Positions 1 to 7,226 of a stretch of DNA of 64,000 bases are shown here, piece by piece. The notes under the pieces are model-generated. The model searched no databases, had not been told where the DNA came from, and saw only the letters and a program-made list of their open reading frames with translations. Positions within the stretch are counted from its first letter, which is position 1, and each line of letters opens with the position of its first letter. Origin of the DNA: Pseudoalteromonas rubra (GTDB lineage: Bacteria > Pseudomonadota > Gammaproteobacteria > Enterobacterales > Alteromonadaceae); assembly GCF_005886805.2 (NCBI RefSeq), contig NZ_CP045429.1, positions 3,566,501 through 3,630,500 on the forward strand, read 5' to 3'. The position numbers and the translations under genes are program-made.

Positions 1-1
1 C

Positions 2-784
2 CCGGTTAAGGTTGAAGTGATCGCGCAACATGACCACAGTACCATAGAGCAGCATTTCTATGAGGTGGCCGACAACGCCGAGCGTGACACCGCACTGCAT
101 AAGCTGTTACGACAGTTTCAACCTAATGCTGCGGTGGTATTTTGTAATACCAAGGCCCAGTGTCAGGACATCAGCGAGATGCTTCAAAACTATGGTTTTG
201 ACTGTGCAGCCCTGCATGGTGACCTGGATCAGAAAGATCGGGATAAAACCCTGGTACGCTTTGCTAACCGCAGCTTAACTGTGCTCGTTGCGACCGATGT
301 TGCAGCTCGAGGCATAGATGTGGACCATGTCGACATGGTCATTAACTACCACATTGCCCACGACCCTGAGGTCCATGTGCATCGCATTGGCCGTACAGGT
401 CGCGCCGGAAAAACCGGGGTAGCCTGCTCGCTGATGAGCTACAAAGAATCGCACAAAGTGAATATGCTGGAAGACTACCTCGACTTGCGTATTGAACCCA
501 CTGCACTGCCGGGCGAGCAGGTACTCTCAGCTCAGATTAATCGCGCGCCTATGGTCACGATACAAATTGATGGCGGCAAAAAAGCCAAGTTACGCCCGGG
601 CGACATTCTTGGGGCACTGACTGCCAATCAGACCTTACAAGGCGATCAAATCGGTAAAATCAAAGTCACCGCCATGTCCTCCTATGTTGCGGTAGAACGC
701 AAGTACGCCAATCAGGCAGTCAAAATGATCAGTGAAGGGAAAATGAAAGGCCGTAATTTCCGTGCCCGTAAGCTCACTCGCTAA
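2..784 (+). CDS. dbpA: ATP-dependent RNA helicase DbpA, C-terminal part (5' end outside window)
   Basis: This is the C-terminal half of a DEAD-box RNA helicase, open at the window start and read in frame from base 2. The second RecA-like domain is complete, with the motif V region ATDVAARGID and motif VI HRIGRTGRAG. It is followed by a basic domain of about 75 residues (KKAKLRPGDILGAL, then DQIGKIKV) that matches the DbpA RNA-binding domain. In DbpA that domain recognises hairpin 92 of 23S rRNA and directs the helicase to 50S subunit assembly. The C-terminal domain separates DbpA from the other DEAD-box helicases of gammaproteobacteria. The Q motif, Walker A and DEAD box lie outside the window. 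Confidence 0.93.
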   Translation, partial: PVKVEVIAQHDHSTIEQHFYEVADNAERDTALHKLLRQFQPNAAVVFCNTKAQCQDISEMLQNYGFDCAALHGDLDQKDRDKTLVRFANRSLTVLVATDVAARGIDVDHVDMVINYHIAHDPEVHVHRIGRTGRAGKTGVACSLMSYKESHKVNMLEDYLDLRIEPTALPGEQVLSAQINRAPMVTIQIDGGKKAKLRPGDILGALTANQTLQGDQIGKIKVTAMSSYVAVERKYANQAVKMISEGKMKGRNFRARKLTR

Positions 785-906
785 CGATCATAGTTCTTTT
801 AAGTGGTGGCAGCTTATCCATTAAAGCCGCCACACTCACTCTCATTTGGCCCAACCACAAAGACACGATTGCGAATTATTTTCATTTACTGTTTTCATTG
901 CGGTTT

Positions 907-921
907 TGTTATGATATAACA
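907..921. promoter_or_regulatory. Candidate Zur operator upstream of rpmE2-rpmJ
   Basis: The 15 bp are a perfect inverted repeat, TGTTAT-GAT-ATAACA, lying 26 bp before the rpmE2 start. The pattern matches the gammaproteobacterial Zur box (GTTATAnnATAAC type). Zur with zinc represses the zinc-free ribosomal paralogues, so they are made only when zinc is scarce. The sequence match is direct; binding by Zur is inferred from the identity of the genes downstream. Confidence 0.8.
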
Positions 922-947
922 CACGCACTGAATTATTGGAGAAGAAA

Positions 948-1205
948 ATGAAGCCAGATATCCACCCTGATTACCACTTAGTTGCCTTTCACGATACCTC
1001 TGTAGACAAGTATTTCATTGTTGGTTCTACTATCAAAACCGACCGCACAGTAGAAGTAGATGGAGTGACTTATCCCTATGTGCCTATCGATGTGTCGAGC
1101 GAGTCTCACCCTTTCTACACAGGTAAACAAAAACTGGTTGCCAGTGATGGCCGTGTTGCACAGTTTAACCGCCGCTTTAAGAATCTGGCTGGTAAAAAAG
1201 GATAA
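948..1205 (+). CDS. rpmE2: 50S ribosomal protein L31 type B (zinc-independent paralogue)
   Basis: An 85-residue protein beginning [16 protein letters not shown], typical of the YkgM/L31 type B family. It contains no cysteine, so it lacks the zinc-binding CxxC motif of the primary L31 protein RpmE. The ATG at 948 is chosen because GGAGAAG lies just in front of it; an in-frame TTG at 936 overlaps that site. The gene is followed after 5 bp by the matching L36 paralogue and preceded by a Zur-type operator, so the pair should replace L31 and L36 in ribosomes under zinc starvation, freeing zinc for other uses. Confidence 0.95.
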   Translation: MKPDIHPDYHLVAFHDTSVDKYFIVGSTIKTDRTVEVDGVTYPYVPIDVSSESHPFYTGKQKLVASDGRVAQFNRRFKNLAGKKG

Positions 1206-1210
1206 TCACC

Positions 1211-1348
1211 ATGAAAGTACTCAGCTCGCTAAAAAGTGCCAAGTCTCGTCCAGGCTGTCAGGTAGTTAAGCGTCGTGGTCGTGTGTATGTGATCTGCAAG
1301 GATAACCCGCGCTTTAAAGCTGTTCAGGGCAAGAAGAAAAAGCGCTAA
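1211..1348 (+). CDS. rpmJ: 50S ribosomal protein L36, zinc-independent type (YkgO-like)
   Basis: A 45-residue basic protein, [20 protein letters not shown] and onwards, ending in QGKKKKR. It follows the YkgO form of L36 in length and sequence. Only two cysteines (about residues 16 and 29) remain, and the CxxC/Cys/His zinc set of primary L36 is incomplete. It starts 5 bp after the rpmE2 stop, so it is presumably cotranscribed and under the same Zur control. Confidence 0.93.
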   Translation: MKVLSSLKSAKSRPGCQVVKRRGRVYVICKDNPRFKAVQGKKKKR

Positions 1349-1663
1349 CTAAAAAGTTTAATACAGTCGGCTCGTGAGCAGCCGGCTGCCTGCAACGCCC
1401 GCCAGCATCACTCACCAGCGACATGAAACAAGCAACTGCAGCCGACTTATGCAGCTGGCTGGTTTCCAGTTCCCCCAAATATCACTGTGGTCATAGCCCA
1501 GCGCCATAGGCTCCCATGTACAACGACACGGCAGTCCGTATTCAGCCTTGCAACCACCGCCCTTGAGCAAAGTAAAAGTTTGTAAACATTAACGGTACAT
1601 TAAATCAAAACTAACAACCGGGGTCTACGCTGAAAGAGAAACAACAAAAAAGGACCTGTAATT
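1349..1663. other. Intergenic region without a recognised gene
   Basis: These 315 bp between rpmJ and the exbD-like gene hold no convincing reading frame. A 12-bp self-complementary stretch GCAGCCGGCTGC sits at 1378-1389, and the segment GTCGGCT near 1366 can pair with AGCCGAC near 1441, so the transcript end may be structured. There is no following T run and I cannot call a terminator. A promoter for the next gene must lie in the AT-rich last 100 bp. Confidence 0.4.
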
Positions 1664-2068
1664 ATGGTAAAAACTGCACATCAACGTACTCCTTCTGACG
1701 TCACCGTAGACATGAACCCCATGCTGGATATCGTATTTATCCTGCTGATTTTCTTTATTGTCACCGCCAGTTTTGTCAGAGAAAGCGCCCTGCCGCTCAA
1801 CCGGACGGATCAAGCGGTCACCTCTGTGGTGCCCAGCCTGACGCCGGTATTTTCAATCGATGCTAAGAATCAAATCTACCTGAACAATCGGCAAATCGAC
1901 CTCGACAGTGTCAGTATTAACATTGCCCGTCTCGGCGCAGAAGGGGATATCACCAGCATCAGTTTGCGAGCACACCCTGACAGCCAACATGCCACACTGG
2001 TTAGTGTACTCGATGCGATCAAAGCCCAGACCAGTGCGCCCGTCTCTTTGGGCGAAACACTGAAATAA
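1664..2068 (+). CDS. exbD: ExbD/TolR-family biopolymer transport protein
   Basis: A 134-residue protein with the ExbD/TolR plan: a short cytoplasmic N-terminus, one membrane segment (about residues 20-42) and a periplasmic domain. The membrane segment carries the conserved aspartate (D22, in DMNPMLDIVFILLIFF) that takes part in proton-driven energy transfer with ExbB/TolQ. The start has AGGACC at a suitable distance. No exbB, tonB or tolQ gene is adjacent, which is unusual; the protein must work with subunits encoded elsewhere, or be a solitary paralogue. Confidence 0.85.
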   Translation: MVKTAHQRTPSDVTVDMNPMLDIVFILLIFFIVTASFVRESALPLNRTDQAVTSVVPSLTPVFSIDAKNQIYLNNRQIDLDSVSINIARLGAEGDITSISLRAHPDSQHATLVSVLDAIKAQTSAPVSLGETLK

Positions 2069-2080
2069 ACTTAACGGAGG

Positions 2081-2098
2081 CCCGGCAGACGTGCCGGG
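2081..2098. terminator. Hairpin between exbD and the convergent solute-binding gene
   Basis: The sequence CCCGGCA-GACG-TGCCGGG forms a perfect 7-bp GC-rich stem with a 4-nt loop. It lies between the stop codons of two convergent genes, so it may end transcription from both sides. Neither strand has a long T run after the stem. Confidence 0.5.
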
Positions 2099-2103
2099 TC
2101 AAC

Positions 2104-2862
2104 TCATTGTTTTGCGACCTGCACATACTTAAACCACTTTTGCTGTATACCTGCCAGCTTGCCGTTACTGCTGATCGCAGCAAAACCATCCCGATAGCGG
2201 GCCACCAGTTTGGGGTCGGAGTCAATATTAAAAGCAATACTGAGATTGGTATTAAGCTCTGTCAACTCCGCAACCTTGTTTAGGGTATTAAAGTCCATAC
2301 CCGCCTTATTCGCTCGCTGCCAGATGGTTTCTTCGGTGCCCACCACCAGATCCAGGCGATCTTTTTCCAGCATTTGCAGTAATTGCTCTTCATAACTGAG
2401 CGGTTTGAGATTTGAAAACTGTTGTTTTGCCAGGTAGTGGGCAACATTAGACCCCCGCAGTACAGCCACCCGATGCTGTTTAAGCAACATCAGAGCGTCT
2501 GATTGCACGGGAAAGCGACGTTTCAGGCCCCACAAATAAATGGGGTCCGTCTGCACTTCCCCAATCCAGTGAAACAGCGGACTGCGTGCCTGAGTATGAA
2601 CAATAGAGTAAATGAGCACATTTTCGGTCGTGACCGCGGTCTGATAGGCCCTTGCCCAGGGCATGACGGTAATATCCGGCACATCGCCCACCTGCTGGCA
2701 CAAAGCATGCAAAACCTCGGTCATAAAACCGCCTAACGAGCCGTCCTCATTCTTGATTTGATAAGGGTACAGATATTCAGTGACCACCTGAACGGTTGCA
2801 CCACTGGCTGGTCGCCCGGTGCTGAGACACAGCGCCAAACACAAGAACAACACCCACTTCAT
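2104..2862 (-). CDS. Periplasmic solute-binding protein, family 3 (amino-acid-binding type)
   Basis: A 252-residue protein with a cleavable signal peptide (about residues 1-21, ending ASGA) followed by the two-lobed SBP family 3 fold. Recognisable parts are EYLYPYQIKNEDGSLGGFMTE near the start, MPWARAYQ in lobe 1, and LDLVVGTEE where the chain returns to lobe 1. Many Alteromonadales and Vibrio genomes carry such proteins without ABC permease or ATPase genes beside them, as here. Whether this one feeds an importer or acts as a sensor partner cannot be told. The ligand is unknown. Confidence 0.78.
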   Translation of the reverse strand: MKWVLFLCLALCLSTGRPASGATVQVVTEYLYPYQIKNEDGSLGGFMTEVLHALCQQVGDVPDITVMPWARAYQTAVTTENVLIYSIVHTQARSPLFHWIGEVQTDPIYLWGLKRRFPVQSDALMLLKQHRVAVLRGSNVAHYLAKQQFSNLKPLSYEEQLLQMLEKDRLDLVVGTEETIWQRANKAGMDFNTLNKVAELTELNTNLSIAFNIDSDPKLVARYRDGFAAISSNGKLAGIQQKWFKYVQVAKQ

Positions 2863-2964
2863 AACGCCCCCGGTACAACAATGGCCTTACTGTTAGTCTA
2901 GGGGCTTAGGTTATTATTGCAAATTACACACTATTAAATACCAGATGTGCTCATATGGCCCGGG

Positions 2965-3351
2965 TTACTGCACCTTCTTCCAGATTTCCCGCTCCACAAA
3001 CTTGCCATTTTCGTACAGCTCATGGTGCCACAAATCGCCTTCCACTTTATAACTGAAGGCCATCGTCCTGCCCAGCAAAGAGGTGACGTTGCCGTACTCA
3101 TAGGTCTCAATAAACCTGTCTCCCTTCAGCACATAGGTACCACCGCCAGCGTATTTGAACTTTCCCTGGCTCTGGGTGATATAGCTATGATGCGTGGGCG
3201 TGATTAACTTCACTGAGGTTAATTCCGGGGCTTTGGCAGACACAATGCCCTCTTCCGTGGCATAGTGCCCTTCAACAAACTCCCAGCTACCCAGTAATGG
3301 ATTAGCCAATGCCGAGCCGCTCAGCAGCGCCGTTAAGATCAGAGGTTTCAT
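2965..3351 (-). CDS. Small exported protein of lipocalin-like type
   Basis: A 128-residue protein with a signal peptide (about residues 1-16, ending ALA), followed by a domain that begins NPLLGSWEFVEG and ends HELYENGKFVEREIWKKVQ. The alternation of short strands with the motifs LxGxW, GTYVLKGDRFIETYEYG and EIWKKV resembles small lipocalin-like proteins of unknown function found mostly in Bacteroidetes and marine proteobacteria. A good ribosome site, AAGGAACTATT, precedes the ATG. No ligand or partner can be named. It stands alone between the solute-binding gene and a divergent lipoprotein gene. Confidence 0.6.
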   Translation of the reverse strand: MKPLILTALLSGSALANPLLGSWEFVEGHYATEEGIVSAKAPELTSVKLITPTHHSYITQSQGKFKYAGGGTYVLKGDRFIETYEYGNVTSLLGRTMAFSYKVEGDLWHHELYENGKFVEREIWKKVQ

Positions 3352-3576
3352 AATAGTTCCTTGAATAACATAATGTACGTATGAGTTTTACATACCTGAG
3401 CCGGAAAAACAGTTGAGGATCTCTCAAGTCGGTACACGCAGCATATGGCCTGCTTAAGACATCTATAGTGCCGATGTATCAGGCTTAAAGTGCACATTTT
3501 TTACTCACCTCATGAAATAGACCAGACGGTGTTCAGGTCTTGTTATCAGACCCTGACTCACACACACGAGGCTGAT

Positions 3577-4425
3577 ATGAGCACAGCAAACACATCACTT
3601 TGCGCCCTAATTCTGTTCACCCTGACTGCATGCGGTGGAGGAGGCGGTGGTGACACAACCCAAACCAACGCCAGCAATAATACGAGCAATGAAACAAGTA
3701 CAGATACATCAAGCGATACAAATACTACTACTAATACGTCAGACAATAATGCAGGGAGTTCAGGCGACAACACGAGCACAGATACAAGTACAGACACCAC
3801 TGAGACAGCGCAAGCCGAAGATACGGTAACGTATCAGCTTACCTTTACCAGAACCTGGGAAGCCGACAACTTTCCCACCAATTTCCCGGGGAATTCACAC
3901 TTCTCCCCCCTCGTCGGCCTGACACACAATGCAGACGGCTTCATCTTTAAGCCCGATACTGCGGCATCAGCTGGCATGGTTAGCATGGCTGAAACCGGTT
4001 CCAAGTTTCAGCTTAAAGAGGAAATTAGCGCTATCCAGAATGCCGGGAATTCCAACTACCTGATTGACGAGTCGGGTGTGTCAGGCAGTGCCAAAAGCGT
4101 GACTTTTACGTTTGAAGCGAGTCAGGCGTTTTCGTTGCTCAGTGTGGTGTCTATGGTTGCCCCCAGTCCCGACTGGTTTATCGGCCTGGAAAGTTTGCCC
4201 TTGTTCACAGACAATCAATGGCTTGAAAGCCAGACGATCCAGTTGAAGGTCTATGATGCCGGCAGCGACAGTGGTACACGTTTTGGGTCAGCCAATCAGG
4301 CTACCAGCCCAGCCGAATCCATAATGCTACTGACCAGTGACCCCACGGACAGCGACTTTTCTGCCGGTGTGCACAGTGACTCAGGCGCCTATATTGGCAT
4401 GATTGAAATAAAACTCATGCAATAA
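3577..4425 (+). CDS. Lipoprotein with a spondin-N-like domain
   Basis: A 282-residue lipoprotein. The start at 3577 is preferred over an in-frame one 87 bp upstream because it has GAGG before it and places the lipobox LFTLTAC, followed by a run of six glycines, at a normal distance. A linker of about 65 residues very rich in Thr, Ser, Asn and Asp follows. The rest, from VTYQLTFTRTWEADNFP to the end, matches the spondin-N type domain found in marine bacterial proteins: HFSPLVGLTHN, MVSMAETG, and the SPDWFIGLESLPLF segment. The protein is probably surface exposed or periplasmic; its function is unknown. Confidence 0.78.
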   Translation: MSTANTSLCALILFTLTACGGGGGGDTTQTNASNNTSNETSTDTSSDTNTTTNTSDNNAGSSGDNTSTDTSTDTTETAQAEDTVTYQLTFTRTWEADNFPTNFPGNSHFSPLVGLTHNADGFIFKPDTAASAGMVSMAETGSKFQLKEEISAIQNAGNSNYLIDESGVSGSAKSVTFTFEASQAFSLLSVVSMVAPSPDWFIGLESLPLFTDNQWLESQTIQLKVYDAGSDSGTRFGSANQATSPAESIMLLTSDPTDSDFSAGVHSDSGAYIGMIEIKLMQ

Positions 4426-4448
4426 TATCGCCACTGTCTTTTTCTCAG

Positions 4449-4483
4449 ACGGGCAGGCTGTGATCTTGAACAGTTGCCCGTTT
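4449..4483 (+). terminator. Rho-independent terminator candidate
   Basis: ACGGGCA (4449-4455) pairs with TGCCCGT (4475-4481), and inside it CTGT pairs with ACAG, giving a two-part stem followed by TTT. It lies just after the spondin-domain lipoprotein gene and is the likely end of its transcript. Confidence 0.6.
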
Positions 4484-4652
4484 CACGCCTCCTACAGTAA
4501 AAGTAAGTTTAACTTTCAGGTAGTTAACTAAAAACCCAGTTCTTATTTTCCCACCTTCCTTGTTTGTCCTTATCGATCAGGACACCTTTTTGCGAATGCG
4601 TTGTTATAACCGGGCTAAAACAACAAATGGCAACGCACTAAGGGGCAATATT

Positions 4653-5867
4653 ATGAAACTCTCCTCTTTTATACTCTCTACCGCCTGTCTGGCACTTACT
4701 GGATGTGGCAGTGATAACACCGTGACGCACACCTCAAATCCAAAATCAGCAGCGATGCCCGTGTCGCTCAGCGAAACAAAAGAAACCATCCGCTTTGATA
4801 TCAACACCGACTATCAAAGTTTGCTTGATCAGGTCGCCGCAGCTGGTTTAACAGGCGTATCTGTCTATGTTGCCACACCCGGTTGGTCCGCAACCTATAC
4901 TAGCGGTCTGGCCAATCAGGACACTCAGGTACCGCTTAGTCCACAACACCTGTTCCGTATAGCTAGTAATACCAAGAGCTTTGTTGCCACACTCACTCAC
5001 CTGATGGCAGCACAGGGGCAAATTGATCTGGACAACAGTATCAACACCTATTTGCCAGACGACATTACTACCCGACTCCCTAATACCGGTACCATCACAG
5101 TGCGCCATTTGCTACGACATACCAGCGGCCTGAAGGATTATCTGAGTGTGCCGCAGTTCTGGCATAAGACAAAAGCAGAGCCCAATCACGACTGGCAAGT
5201 GACTGAAATGCTGAGTTATGTTTATGATGAGCCCGCACAATTTGAGGTCGATAGCCGCTTTGACTACTCCAACACAAACTACCTGTTACTCGGGATCATA
5301 CTGGATGACTTACTGGGCTATGATCTGGCGATTGCAATCCGCCAACAAATACTCGAACCACTGGGCATGACCGAAACCTATTACTATCAGCGGGAACCTT
5401 TGGGCGCAGAGCTGGTTCACGGCTATGAACTGGAGGATGGTACACTAAAAAGTTATCGACACATTAAACTCGGGTATCGTGCGGCAGATGGCGGTATGGT
5501 CAGTACACCCAAAGACCTCAGCCGATTTTTCAGCGCCTTTGGCAAAACCCAGGCCCCGTTTACGGCTGCGATTAAAGCACAAATGCTCAATAACCTGAGC
5601 ACAATGGATACAACCCGGGAGTATGGGGCTGGTATTGTGCGCAAAACAGAGCACAGTACTTTTTCGTCGTTGTCAGGCAAAGTAGCCTACATGCATGGTG
5701 GCTACAATAACGGTTATATATCCAGAAGCTATTATTACCCACAAGAAGACGTGAGCATCAGTGTGTTCTACAACCGCGTATTTGACCGCCACACCGAGCA
5801 GGACAAACATAAGATGGTCGATAATTTTCGTGAAGCATTGCGTGCCAAAGTCTTCGCAGAGCTATAA
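4653..5867 (+). CDS. Serine hydrolase of the class C beta-lactamase/DD-peptidase family, lipoprotein
   Basis: A 404-residue protein. The ATG at 4653 follows AGGGG and gives a lipoprotein signal (LALTGC), whereas an in-frame start 93 bp upstream would bury it. The catalytic motifs of the family are visible: the SxxK motif S-N-T-K at about residue 105, the Y-S-N motif near residue 205, and H-G-G near residue 348 in place of the KTG box. The surrounding text (HLLRHTSGL, FDYSNTNYLLLG, AADGGMVSTPKDLSRF) is typical. Relatives include D-alanyl-D-alanine carboxypeptidases and esterases; true beta-lactamase activity is not implied. A lipid anchor puts it in the periplasm or outer membrane. Confidence 0.87.
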   Translation: MKLSSFILSTACLALTGCGSDNTVTHTSNPKSAAMPVSLSETKETIRFDINTDYQSLLDQVAAAGLTGVSVYVATPGWSATYTSGLANQDTQVPLSPQHLFRIASNTKSFVATLTHLMAAQGQIDLDNSINTYLPDDITTRLPNTGTITVRHLLRHTSGLKDYLSVPQFWHKTKAEPNHDWQVTEMLSYVYDEPAQFEVDSRFDYSNTNYLLLGIILDDLLGYDLAIAIRQQILEPLGMTETYYYQREPLGAELVHGYELEDGTLKSYRHIKLGYRAADGGMVSTPKDLSRFFSAFGKTQAPFTAAIKAQMLNNLSTMDTTREYGAGIVRKTEHSTFSSLSGKVAYMHGGYNNGYISRSYYYPQEDVSISVFYNRVFDRHTEQDKHKMVDNFREALRAKVFAEL

Positions 5868-5876
5868 ACATGCTAT

Positions 5877-5898
5877 CAGCCGGCGTTCAAACCGGCTG
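5877..5898. terminator. Hairpin between convergent genes
   Basis: CAGCCGG (5877-5883) pairs with CCGGCTG (5892-5898) across an 8-nt loop. The hairpin lies just past the serine hydrolase gene and before the end of the convergent amide-hydrolase gene. No T run follows, so termination is a guess. Confidence 0.45.
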
Positions 5899-5923
5899 CT
5901 CCCTCACGCCTGACGGAACCAGA

Positions 5924-7009
5924 TTAACAGATGACCTCAAGGGACACGTCGCTATGGCGCTCCAGATTCAGGTAAGGATCAATTGCCGCAGTCATGAGCG
6001 CGTTAATCTTGCCATCAAAATGATGATTTTCAACCGCCCCACTTTTTGACACTGTGATTAGGTCCAGTTTTTGTACCGGTGCTTCGAAGTCGGCATTCGC
6101 CAGGTCAAACCAGACAACATTCAGCGTCCGGGCATTACTGAAATAGTAAGCCGGTTCACTGTGACTGGCATAAGTAGACCAAAGCGTATTGGAGATATTG
6201 GGGCTGTCACTAACCGTAAAGTTGTAACCCAGAGGTACAGACGCATTTGCAGCCACAGTTCTGGCCTGAGCCAGTGCGTCATCAATGTTAGTGGGCTCAT
6301 CCATATGGTGCAGATAAAACGTTGCGCGTTCAAATCGATCCGTTGAAAAGGCGCCCCCCGGGATGGTGTGGCTTGGGTTGCTGTTTTCCGCGGACCATTG
6401 CCAGGCCCAGTAATCATTTATTTTTAACTGCTTATCAAAGCTCGGCTCATTGGTCATTATCTGATAAGCACTGCTTTCATAACAAATAAACTCTCCGTCT
6501 ACCACTTCAATAATGGCTGAATTGCCGGTGACATCTGACACAGACAGGTGTAATTGCGCCGGTTTACCATCGCTGTTGGGAACCGCAGCGCCCACTAGCA
6601 GGATATCCTGTTTGCTAAACGCCTTCACAACCTCTTTTACAAAAACAAAGTTATCCAGCACATACTGCACCCACCGCAACACACTCAACTGCTTTTTGTG
6701 CGCACGGAAGGATGCCTGACCATAGCTGGCACCAGAGTCATACAGTACATTCGCCACTAACCCCATTGAGTTCAGGCCATCAGACGCGGCCCAGCCACTG
6801 CGTTCATCCCCTACCATGGCTACGATGCTGCTATACGCCGAGCACCATTTGAGCGCCTCATCCATACAGCCATCTGATTCCGCCAGACCGGTTTTACTCA
6901 GCCCCTTATCAAACGCAAAAAAGCTGGTTGGGAGTGGATACATCCAATCCATATTACGGGCCGTCGCCAGATAGTCACGCTGACCATTATTAAATACTCG
7001 GGTACACAT
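5924..7009 (-). CDS. Choloylglycine hydrolase/penicillin V acylase-type Ntn amidohydrolase
   Basis: A 361-residue linear-amide C-N hydrolase of the Ntn superfamily. The ATG at 7009 is preferred over a GTG 12 bp upstream: the upstream codons themselves form the ribosome site (GAGGTGTG), and this start places the nucleophile at Cys2 (MCTRVF), which must be freed by removal of Met1. The conserved ARNMDW follows near residue 20. Family members cleave bile salts, penicillin V or acyl-homoserine lactones; the substrate here cannot be told. There is no export signal. The gene is divergent from the GH20 gene across about 215 bp. Confidence 0.85.
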   Translation of the reverse strand: MCTRVFNNGQRDYLATARNMDWMYPLPTSFFAFDKGLSKTGLAESDGCMDEALKWCSAYSSIVAMVGDERSGWAASDGLNSMGLVANVLYDSGASYGQASFRAHKKQLSVLRWVQYVLDNFVFVKEVVKAFSKQDILLVGAAVPNSDGKPAQLHLSVSDVTGNSAIIEVVDGEFICYESSAYQIMTNEPSFDKQLKINDYWAWQWSAENSNPSHTIPGGAFSTDRFERATFYLHHMDEPTNIDDALAQARTVAANASVPLGYNFTVSDSPNISNTLWSTYASHSEPAYYFSNARTLNVVWFDLANADFEAPVQKLDLITVSKSGAVENHHFDGKINALMTAAIDPYLNLERHSDVSLEVIC

Positions 7010-7226
7010 CTCACACCTCACTGTGTGCCATGGCTATCGTTTGATAGCAGGCTCTGTTGTTCATTTCGCAGATATTAATCTGAGTTCACCCGTAAAAACA
7101 TTACGCAGGATTACAGCCTGGATCTGAGCATTTACCCGCCTGATTGAAAATCTCTCATTTGCACTGTTCCCATAAACACGATTTTATAGACCTCTTTTTG
7201 ATCGGTATTTCAGGGAAATGATCGCT

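Noticed and set aside
868..890. Possible Fur box before the Zur box
   Set aside because: The stretch around ATTATTTTCATTT is only loosely similar to the Fur consensus and shows no dyad.
3558..3800. Open frame opposite the low-complexity linker of the spondin lipoprotein
   Set aside because: It is the antisense of a Thr/Ser/Asp-rich repeat and encodes a Val/Leu-rich low-complexity chain; no ribosome site or homology pattern.
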